Source: Hormiphora californensis (Eukaryota > Ctenophora > Tentaculata > Cydippida > Pleurobrachiidae). Taken from it: DNA of 64,000 nucleotides. The DNA is taken from positions 2,636,432 to 2,700,431 of the forward strand of contig CM035357.1 of assembly GCA_020137815.1 (NCBI GenBank), given 5' to 3'. Of this stretch, positions 55,451 to 64,000 are shown one piece after another (position 1 is the first letter of the stretch; each line of letters begins with the position of its first letter). The position numbers and the translations under genes were made by a program. The notes beneath the pieces were generated by a model. The model searched no databases, had not been told where the DNA came from, and saw nothing but the letters and a program-made list of their open reading frames with translations.

Positions 55451-58400
55451 TAATTTCCAAAGCAAAATCAAAAACGTGGGGAACCCCCTGGGCCCTTTTT
55501 GTCTCAAACTAATCTCGCTTTAAAGAAAGCCCCTTTTTATATGCCCAGTTTATATGTGACGCGAAAAATCCAAAACTAAAACCTCTTTTTCTACCCCTAT
55601 CCTTTTCCAAAATATTCGTATATAAAATCGCACCCGATCAAGAGTAATAAGGGCCCAAACAAGTTTTCCCGCCCCATGTGACTTGTTTTACAAATTAATT
55701 TTCTTCCCCCTTGAAGCATAAAATAAATGGTTTCAGGGGCTGCTTGATAAAATGGTTTCCCGCTTTAAAAGCTTTTCCTTTTCTACCCCCCATGATAATT
55801 TTTTCCCAAAGAACTCCGTCAAAATTTTTTTCCCTTTCCCCCTTACATGGTTTTAGCAATGAACTTATAAACCCAAAAACATTCATTGGATTTAAAAATT
55901 AAACCCAAAGACCCCCAAAATTTAAACCCACCAAAATTCCCCCATTCATTACTAACAAAAAAACGTACCCGTCATCCATCAAAATTCTGTAATTTTTCAG
56001 GCCGTATTTTCTTCCCGTCAAAATAAAAATAAATCTTAAACCCCTAAAATCTAAAAATGGTCACTCAACAATCCCCCTATCAGGGAAATTTTTCCCAAAG
56101 TAAACTTTACACTAAACCCTCACCCCCCAACCAACGTATACACAAACTCACCAAAAAAAAAACTCGCCAAGTCGCTCACCCAATGTAAAAAACCAATGCT
56201 TTTCACCTCATTATCATACTGAACACAGTTTTTACTCCAAAAAAAGGAAAGGATTTTTTAAACCCTCATTCCTCTCTTTTGGGTTTGGGCCCCCGATGCC
56301 TGGTGCCAAAGAGCCCGGAAAAAGGTGTGCCGTCCCGCAAGCACGCCAAAACCGTGGGGGGGAAATGGGTGTGGTCGGGCCCCGTAGAGACGGACCGACA
56401 CCTTGGGAAAGGGTGTTCGGGAGGGGGGGAGACGGATGCATCGGGGCGCGCACGAGGGGGCAATCGAACCCAATCAACCTACCAACAAACCCCTTAGGAC
56501 AGAAACCCTACCCTTTATCCACCAAACCTGCCTTGCCCCCTACCTTGTTCCAAAAACAAAACGTTTTCCTTGTTCCAGATTAAAAATTAACTCAAGGACA
56601 CTTCCCTTAAAAAAGGGAAAAAAGTTACCTGATCCCACTTAATATAAAAATTTGGAATTTTATTTTGGCCAGGAGTAGTTGGGGACCCCTGTCGAAAGCC
56701 GTTCGGCTCCGCCCCTCGGCGTCGCCGTGGGTTGGAAACCCCGGGCCGGGAGCGTCCTTTAAATAAACTTTCTCTGCATAAAAGATTGGGGGGCGGCCTT
56801 GCTACGGGGGAGTGGTGGACGTGCTGGTGCGCCTAATAAGCGTGCCCGGGGCGGCCGGGCCGCTACGTTCGGGCAGGCATCGCCAGACGCCCGCAACTAC
56901 AAACCCAAAAAACGTGGTTTTTCTGCAGGTAAAGTGGAAAAAACACGGGTGTCTTTGGGTCCCGTGATAGGGATGGGCTGGTCTATTTTTGGTCCATTTG
57001 GGGTCAACACGACCAAATTGGGGGCTTGCCAAAGGGGGTGGGTCAGGGGTTTGTTAAATTTAAAACCCTCCGGGCAGGTATAAAAAGTCTTTTAAAACCC
57101 CTTCTTATTTGTTTGGAAAAAGGAAAATTTTTCGTTCCAAAAACACCCCCCGTCCCCCAAACCCCCAGAAATTTTAAAAACCCCCCCCCCCCCCCCCTCT
57201 CCGATTCCCCCCAATATTATTTTCTATATAATTAGAGGATTTTATAATGTTTTTTGTAGCTATTTTTTTGGGTTCCATTCATCGGGGCCCTAAAATTTTT
57301 ACAGGGAAAATTGTTTTGGCAAAGAAATTTCGGTCTCAAAACCCCCATTTTTTTGGGGCCAGCCAATTTTTTTTTCCAAAAGGGTATTTGCCCGTTTTTT
57401 TTGTGGTTGGGGCCCCTATGCCGTCGTCTTATCAAAATATGGTCAAAAAATTTAAGTAAAATTTTTTTGGGGAATTTGGGCCCTTTTTCAATAAAAGTAG
57501 GGTTTATTTATCAGGTTTTTGACCGCAAAACCCAAACCCCTTTTGGGGCCGAAAGTTGCTAGATTGGAGTAGGGGGCCCAAAAAACGCCCGAAAAATGGC
57601 CCCCAAAAAGTGATTTCAAATCACCTGTTTTTTGGCATTTTTTTTGAAAAATTCAATTTTTTAAAATTCAAGGAAAATCCAAAAAACCCCCAAAAAATTA
57701 AGGATAAAGGGAGGAAAAAGTTTAATGGGGCAATTTAAACCTTGAACTTAACAAAAGACCAAACCCGGTTTATATGAAAGCCTTTCCAAAATGAAAAAAA
57801 GGGTTTTTTTACAAATTTTCAAAATAGCCCCCCAAAATGGGAAAAGGAAAAAGGGTTTAGATTTAAAATTTTTTCACAAAAGTCCCAAAAAAATGTCATT
57901 CGTTTTCCCCACAAAAAGGTTTTTGGGTCCCTTGGAATAAATTTTCGGGGGCCCCCACAGGGGGTAAAAATAAGGAATATTTTTTTGGGAACGACGAAAC
58001 CCAAACAAAAATGAACTTTAGAAAAAAGTCCCCTCACCGGGCGAATTAAGTCATTGTAAACTTCCAAAAAATGGTCTTCGTACGCAAAAATTTTCCAAAA
58101 ATAAAAGTCCTGAAAAAATTTTTTGGGTTTTTATCATCCTGGCGATCAGAAAGGACCCGCCCAAAAACATTTTGAACACCTTTAAAAATCCAGGGAGTCG
58201 GTTTATTTCCACTGCTTGGGTTCGTCCCGTCCCTGGGGGTTATGGGTTTTCTCCAAACTGCTTTAAATTTTACTCAGGGGGGACACAGTGCCCCCTTTTA
58301 CAGGTACGTGTTGCTATTAAATAAAACCCCAGCTTACGGTATGGGACCACAGCTTGGGTTCTTTTGGTAACAAAATTCATAGTTACAGCGGTCTGGCATG

Positions 58401-58484
58401 GTAACCACAGCTGTGGGTTTCTATGGTAAAATATTCATAGTTACAGCTTTGGGCTGGCATGCCCTTAAACTCCCATTTTTTCAG

Positions 58485-58606
58485 TGTTGCATTCCACGTG
58501 ATGGGGTTTGCCCCCTAGCAACGGGAGGGCTGGACAGTTTTTGTAGAGTTTGGGATCTTGAACGGGGGGGGGCCCAAATTTTATTCTTGGGGGGGGACAT
58601 TTAAAA
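58485..58606 (+). CDS. PRPF4: Stray WD40 exon of PRPF4
   Basis: After an acceptor-like TTTTTTCAG (ending 58484) the plus strand reads PRDGVCPLATGGLDSFCRVW followed by DLERG, then a damaged ILFLGGD. This matches the PRPF4 WD repeat of the form HxDGSLxxTGGLDxFxRVWDL. The 3' edge is degraded. Same strand as the PRPF4 N-terminal exons (36266-37759), which lack their WD repeats, but the alpha2-delta-like gene and receptor 2 intervene. A tandem copy of TTCATAGTTACAGC lies just upstream (58375-58450). Confidence 0.7.
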
Positions 58607-59999
58607 AGTTTTTCCCCACTGTGATTTTTGAAAGGACGGGTGAGTAAAAAGATTTAAAAGTAATACGTACTATTATTGCTTTAAATATGACAAAGAAATT
58701 TTTTCAACCCGGGAGAGCTGAAGAATCAAGCCCCAAATTACAAATCAAACTAGGCCCCACTGAAACCCCTATTTTTTTTCCCCCCTTCTTGGGCCCCATT
58801 TCCAGGTTCACCTGGAAACCTTTAAATTTTCATCACCTTCCCCTAAATATCCCCTACAACGGCTCTGAGGAAAAAACAGCTGTAAGTATGGGGTCTGAGG
58901 CAGCACAAGAGCAATTTACAAAATCCCCCTCACAGTAAAAGGGAAATAGATACCTGTCCCCAATTTTTTCAAAAAAACCCCACAAAAGGGGGTGAAAAAT
59001 ACTAAATACCATATTTAAACCCTTTTTTCCCGTCCCTTTTTGTATTGTAATTGGGGCATTGTGATCAGAGTTTACTTCTTTAAATTAAATTAAAAATTAA
59101 ATATTTCTGTTTCGGGACGTTTCTGTAATTTTTCGGGGGCTCCAATAACAGTATGCTTCTAACAGCTTCTCGAAAAAAAAAAGCCAAGGGGAGGTTTCCC
59201 CCATCCCCCATTTCATGTTTTATATTCTATTTTTTTTTCTAGACCCCAAATTCCCCCATACCACCCGAAGCCTCCCCATGGTCCCAAACCCCGAGCCCCT
59301 TTCCCCAAAAGGTCCAAACCCGCACCCGCCGCTCTAACCAACCAACCAACCAATATACCGAAAACCCCCCTATATTTTTGATTGTTTTTAATTAGCATAA
59401 AATTATCGCCACCTCCCCCCAATCTCCTTTTCAAAAAGTTGTAATCTGACATTTCAATAAAAAATCAGATGTTTTATTTTTTAAGCTCGGGTGACAGAAA
59501 AGAAAAGAGATATTGATAGAGAGAGACAGAAAGAGAAAGAAAGAGAGCCAGAAAAAGAGAGCCAGAGAGTACGGATACAGAGAGATAACTCCTGCAAAGA
59601 GACATGTTAACACTGAGAGATCATGACCAGTAAAAGCTTGTTAGTTTTTTAAATAGTGGCCGGGAGTGACAATTGTAAACACGCGGCATGATTTTTTCTC
59701 AAAGGTTGGGGGGGGGATCAAAAGACTTTTCTTCACATCATCTTTTTTTGTTTTTAAAGGCCCCCCCCCCTCTTTTAGAGATTCCCGGGGGTTATAGTTT
59801 TTTATCCCCCCCCACCAGCTCATTTAATAACCCCCATTTATATCTAAAAATGACCCAAAATCACCCCACCCAAAAAAAACACCTTTTTTTGCTCGACCCC
59901 TCTTACCTCCCCTTTTTCACCTCCCTCCCCTTTCCCCCGGTTTTTGGGTTACAAGGGATGGATGCCCCCCAAGAACCTAACAGGAACCCACAAAAAAAG

Positions 60000-61400
60000 T
60001 GAGTGGTTTTGGATTGTTTGTTTGGGGGGCCCAAAATAATTTGTTTAAAAAGCGGCTTGACGGGCCTTTTAAATTTTGGTGAAATAAAAGGGGGTCCCCT
60101 GGGTAGTGACACGGCCCTCGCCCTTGTTTTGTTCAAACCGGGTGTGTGGTGAGACTGGGTAGAGATATCTCTCTCCATCTCCCCGATTCCCCAATGCACC
60201 ACGGGTAGAGAGACTGTGTTCAGATGTTTTTATGAAGGGACACTATATCGACTGAGAGTGATAGATAGAGTTAAGAGTTTGTGTTAAGAGTGAGAAAGTG
60301 ATACTGTCAGCTCTGTGTGGAAGATAGACGGTGCGTGTCATGGACGGACGAAGGTCAAAAGAGTTGATCATGATATATTTGACATATATATTTTAAAGTT
60401 GTAATACTTTTACATAATTATAGTTACCGAAACAACTAGATAACGCTCTTTAAATCTTTGTCCGTCACTTCTATTCTACACTCACTCTCTAGAGTGTGCT
60501 TGCTAATGTCTAGCTCTGCGGTTAATTCTCACTGAGAGCTGTACCCGCAAAATGGCACAATATCCTATCCAAGAATGCATTATAGCAGCTGTACAAGTAC
60601 AATTGTACTCATTTGGAAAAACCATACAGATTCCAACCTAAAGTTTCTCCAATCCCACCAATCTATGGTTCATCAACCCATATTGGTACCATTGCCACCT
60701 ACTCTCGCTTCGATCTCTCACATGTGTCCATGTCACCATCAACTCACACGGGTCCTGTTGTGGACAGCGTGGGGTGAAAGGAACACACAAAGTCTTTGAA
60801 TCTGTTCATTGACAAGATAACCGGTCCCCCTCCGCTAGCTCCCCCTTTATCTCTCTCGGGTTTTCACTTAAAACCCCCAGGTGGGTCTTGAAACCCCCGC
60901 ATTCTGGTGGTTCCCAGTGGGGGGGGATTTTGGGTGAATGGAGGGAAATCCCTTTACTAGAAAAATTCTCCGGGGGGGGGTTTGGGGGGTAAAGTGGGAC
61001 TGTAACAGTATTGGGGGCTCTTCCCCCGCGGGTCATCTCAGACGTGGTTTCAACCTGTATGTGGGGGTGGGGATTAAAAATAGTTTAGACTGTTGGGTAA
61101 AAACGTGGTAACAGCCAAATTTGGTGACTGACCCGGGATCGTCGAGCTCTAAATACAACGTGTTTTTGTTTAGTTGAGGGGCCCCTTTAAAATGGATGGG
61201 ACGGAAACCAAAGGGGCCCGGGGGCTTTAGTGGGACTGCCCCCTCCCCCTCATGCCATCATACAGTGGGTAGACCTTTTTTAAACGCGGGCGGGGGGGGG
61301 GCATGAGGGAATGCCAAATTTAAAAGGGAATTTACAGACTTTTTTTTTTTAAACCGGGCTGTCAGGCCCCCCCCCTCTGGTAGTGGTATAGAGACAAACA
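60000..61400. other. No supported gene
   Basis: Partly clean (60130-60830), partly degraded (60830-61400). GA-rich and unique-looking sequence with no recognisable protein. Confidence 0.5.
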
Positions 61401-61539
61401 AATTGTATCTATACCCTGTCATGTCTCATCGGTTTAAATGCCACAAAACAACCGATATCTTTTGCACCTCCCGGCCACCTTTCCCCATTCTTAGCCCCTT
61501 TTTCCCCCCCCCCCCCTCCACCTCCTCCCCGTGTGTATA

Positions 61540-61660
61540 GCTTTCGTAGTACCACGCTGAGACTGCAGGGAGTAGGATATTGATCACCAGTAGCTGCAGT
61601 AACATGTTCGCTTCAGCTCCCTGTGCGATAAGAAACTGTCTCGGTTTTTCCATCAACTTC
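61540..61660 (-). CDS. Clean duplicate of the receptor 2 signal-peptide exon
   Basis: The minus strand from the ATG near 61653 reads EKPRQFLIAQGAEANMLLQL, then a hydrophobic core and a plausible cleavage site (PAVSA before WYYESYTH), after which sequence quality collapses (below about 61530). It duplicates 55330-55450. Either two allelic reads were both kept in the assembly or there is a real second receptor copy whose remainder lies outside the readable sequence. Confidence 0.55.
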
Positions 61661-61994
61661 CATCAACTAATTGACAATGCAACATCAAGCGTGGCAACAA
61701 ATGAACTTTTCGTCTCAATCTAATCTCGCTTAGAACGAATGCGCTTTTATATGCGAGTTATATGTGTCGCGAAATATCAAGCTAAAGACCTCTTTACTAC
61801 ACAGTCTTCGAGCTGGTAGCTATCTTTTCTAAGTATTCGTATATAAAATCGCACCCGATCTAAGAGTATAAGAGCGCAAACAAGTATTTAGCCCATGCCC
61901 CATGTGACTTGTTACATTACTTATCTTCGCTTGAAGCATAACTAAATGGTACAGGTGCTCGCTTGATGACATGGTCCAGCTAAATGCATTTTCT

Positions 61995-63262
61995 CTCTAC
62001 CCACAAGTTTCACTTCTACTTCCTATCACGGTTGTTTCGTTGTATGTCTGTGTAGCACACCGTTCTTTGTGATTTAACCGATATGGAGAGTGAAAATGAA
62101 AGTGAAGGTTCTGCATCTGATCCAACCCAACTCATTGCCGATGAGATTGTCAACCTTGCCAGCAAATTCTCAGTGACAGTTGGAGGACACACTTTGTCTT
62201 ATGATAGTGTTATGTACAAGATTGAGAAAAAAGACCTCATTTTTGGTACTTGTGGAGATCCTCGCATTGAGAAACAGAACAAAAAGAAGTTGCTTGAGTT
62301 GCTTGAAGAGATGTCCCGTCTTCTTTTCTACCAGTGTCTCCCTGTTATTGACACGTTCAACCAACGAGTGAAGATGACTAATGACGAGAAGCTAGTGAAG
62401 ATTACTGAGCTAGAGAAGGAGCTGCAAACGTACCAGAAAGATGTGATCCAGTTGCAAAAGAAAGTGATCCAGTTGCAAGACAAGGAGCTGAGTGCAGCCA
62501 AAGCCGTGGCCCAAACAGTAGAGAGAGAGATGAAGTCTTTTTCCTCCGTCGTGTCAAGTAACTGTGCAGCGGCAATGGCACCATCAAGGTTGCAGGCAGT
62601 GATCGAGCGAGCAGCAAAACCGCCTAAGAAGGATGAGGAAACTGACAGGAGCAGAAACATCATTTTCTACAACGTTGATGAAGAGGATGGCGAACAGGAT
62701 ACACCCGAAACTGCGAAGGTGGATCAAGAGTGTGTTGAGGAAATCGTCGGGGCTCTAAACGAGAAGTTCAAGCTGTCTGATGTGAAGAGAATTGGCGTGA
62801 AGAGTAGTGACAAGGCGAGACCAATTGTTGCGACACTGTCATCGAGAGAGAATGCTGTGACTCTATTGAGGAAGGCTAAAGAGTTGAGAGAGACCGAGAA
62901 CTTTTCTGATATTTATCTTTCGCCAGATAGAACGTTTGAGGAGAGAGTGGAGAGAAAGAGAACAGTTGAGATTTTTAAGAAGTTGAAAGCAGACAATCCA
63001 ACTAAGCAATATGTGATACGGAGAGGGGTCATAGAATGTGTGTGATATCGCCACATTCCATCATTCTCACCCTCACATTCCACCTCATTCACCCTCACTA
63101 CCCACTCATAGTCACATTCTCACTGTGTGCCCTACAAGCTTGTGGAGGTACTTGTATCTCTTCGCATGGGGCCGGACAAGTGTGTTTTGTGTTTATTGAG
63201 TGGTTCATTTCCATTGTATTTGTCCAACTTTATATTTCTTCAGTTCAGTTCAGTTCAGTTCA
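61995..63262 (+). mobile_element. LINE ORF1-bearing insertion with (CAGTT)n tail
   Basis: Compared with the damaged copy at 55785-56205, the clean copy carries a different, longer block here. It contains one ORF1-type gene and ends in CAGTTCAGTTCAGTTCAGTT (63240-63262). A short tandem tail is typical of several LINE families. No reverse transcriptase follows within the window, so it may be an ORF1-only or truncated element. Confidence 0.6.
62083..63045 (+). CDS. LINE ORF1-type RNA-binding protein (320 aa)
   Basis: An uninterrupted frame starts MESENESEGSASDPTQ. Residues about 100-150 form a coiled coil (KITELEKELQTYQKDVIQLQ, with a repeated KKVIQLQ). Residues about 193-310 resemble the RRM-like core plus C-terminal domain of LINE ORF1 proteins (RSRNIIFYNVDEEDGE, VKRIGVKSSDKARPIVATL, SDIYLSPDRTFEERVERKR). 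Such proteins bind element RNA as a chaperone. The intact frame suggests recent activity or recent insertion. Stop at 63043-63045, followed by TCATTC/CTCACATTCC repeats. Confidence 0.75.
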   Translation: MESENESEGSASDPTQLIADEIVNLASKFSVTVGGHTLSYDSVMYKIEKKDLIFGTCGDPRIEKQNKKKLLELLEEMSRLLFYQCLPVIDTFNQRVKMTNDEKLVKITELEKELQTYQKDVIQLQKKVIQLQDKELSAAKAVAQTVEREMKSFSSVVSSNCAAAMAPSRLQAVIERAAKPPKKDEETDRSRNIIFYNVDEEDGEQDTPETAKVDQECVEEIVGALNEKFKLSDVKRIGVKSSDKARPIVATLSSRENAVTLLRKAKELRETENFSDIYLSPDRTFEERVERKRTVEIFKKLKADNPTKQYVIRRGVIECV

Positions 63263-63279
63263 CTCTCATTATCATACTG

Positions 63280-64000
63280 AGCACAGTTCACTCAAAACAG
63301 GATGGATTTTTACCATCTATTCCTCTCTTTGGTTGGACCCCTGATGCCTGGTGCCAACGAGCGGAACGAGTTGTGCCGTCTGCAAGCACTGCAATAACCG
63401 TGGGGGAAGTAGGCAGTGGTCGGACCCTGTAGAGACGGACCGATCACCTTGGTAAGCTGTGCTCGGGACGGGGGCAGACGGATGCTATCGGGGCGCAGCA
63501 CGAGGGACAATCGAACCGAATCAACCTATCCAACACCGCTAGGACAGACCGTACCTTGATCCTGACCAGGTCCATGACTTGCTACCTTGTTCCAGAACAA
63601 AACTAAACTCAAGACAATCTCAACGGCAAAACGTTACCTTGTACCAGACCAAACTTAACTCAAGACACTCTTAAAGGCAAAACGTTACCTGATCCAGCTT
63701 AATATAAACCTTAGGAATTGATTTAGGCCAGGAGTAGTGTGATACCCCTGTCGACGCCGTGCGGCTCACGCCGCTCGGCGTCGCCAGTGGTTGACCACGG
63801 TCTTCCTGGAGCGTCTGAAGTAACATGCTCTGCATAAACTGATTGGTGGGCGGCCTTGCTACGGTGGAGTGGTGGACGTGCTGGTGCGCCTAATAAGCGT
63901 GCTCGGTGCGGCCGCCGCTACTTTCGGGCAGGTCATCCTCCAGACGCAGCAACTACAAACAAACAAACGTGTTATTCTGCAGGTATGTGACGAGAACACG
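63280..64000. repeat. Clean copy of the region seen degraded at 56230-57080
   Basis: GCCTGGTGCCAACGAGCGGA, then GTAGAGACGGACCGATCACC and GTGGACGTGCTGGTGCGCC appear in the same order in both places, with the 56-57 kb version homopolymer-inflated. No gene is recognised; it runs off the right edge. Confidence 0.75.

Larger units (their letters stand above)
53440..61540. other. Mostly degraded sequence (base-calling or assembly artefact)
   Basis: Homopolymers are inflated and single bases converted to their neighbours (long G, C, A and T blocks throughout 53690-54540, 55100-57800 and 58940-60000). Cleaner islands occur at 54660-55080, 59440-59640 and 60130-60830. Comparison of 55330-55785 with 61540-61995, and of 56205-57080 with 63255-64000, shows the same sequence in damaged and clean form. 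ORFs here should not be used except where stated. Confidence 0.85.

Noticed and set aside
56799-57083. Plus-strand 94-codon frame in the degraded block
   Set aside because: It is a corrupted copy of 63830-64000, where the frame is not maintained.

Overview
This window looks like draft nuclear DNA from an invertebrate animal, possibly an early-branching one. Genes are interrupted by many short GT-AG introns (about 80-700 bp). The conserved proteins are animal or eukaryotic ones: Aurora kinase, kanadaptin, PREPL, MRPL4, PRPF4, adrenodoxin-type ferredoxin, SRCR and LDLa/7TM receptors, and a calcium-channel alpha2-delta-like protein. CT/GA microsatellites and small DNA transposons fill the spaces. 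I cannot name the species. Tight co-oriented genes with acceptor-like AGs just before their start codons suggest spliced-leader trans-splicing and operons, known for example in some sponges, hydrozoans, ctenophores, flatworms and tunicates.

Layout. 1-2.05 kb: a decayed non-LTR retrotransposon (minus strand) broken by two DNA transposons. 2.4-6.25 kb: an LDLa-repeat 7TM receptor (plus) with a repetitive cytoplasmic tail and one frame break. 6.3-10.5 kb: repeats with no convincing gene. 10.5-37.8 kb: a compact run of eight plus-strand genes (a small acidic protein, Aurora kinase, a two-dsRBD protein, mitochondrial ferredoxin, PREPL, kanadaptin, MRPL4, and the 5' half of PRPF4). A minus-strand secreted SRCR gene and a poor-quality stretch interrupt PREPL. 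37.8-46 kb: microsatellites, palindromes and no recognised gene. 46.0-49.0 kb: the alpha2-delta-like gene. 50.4 kb: an orphan fibronectin III exon. 51.3-55.4 kb: a second LDLa/7TM receptor (minus) with a different repetitive tail. 53.4-61.4 kb: mostly degraded sequence with artificially lengthened homopolymers; it holds a stray PRPF4 WD40 exon and a damaged second copy of sequence seen cleanly at 61.5-64 kb. 62.1-63.0 kb: a LINE ORF1-type protein.

The compact block mixes cell division (Aurora), RNA work (dsRBD protein, PRPF4, kanadaptin), mitochondrial work (ferredoxin, MRPL4) and a serine hydrolase (PREPL). That is typical of housekeeping operons rather than one pathway. The two receptors are paralogues whose 7TM cores match but whose intracellular tails are unrelated coding minisatellites.

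The most unusual signal is that tandem repeats are repeatedly seeded exactly on gene landmarks: a splice donor (dsRBD gene), splice acceptors (kanadaptin, MRPL4) and a stop codon (kanadaptin, about 23 copies). Also notable are a roughly 270-bp nested multi-hairpin element whose hairpins have different stems but nearly the same loop (24.96-25.23 kb), and many 14-bp palindromes matching the RFX X-box. All exon boundaries and protein assignments were read by eye; no database search was run.
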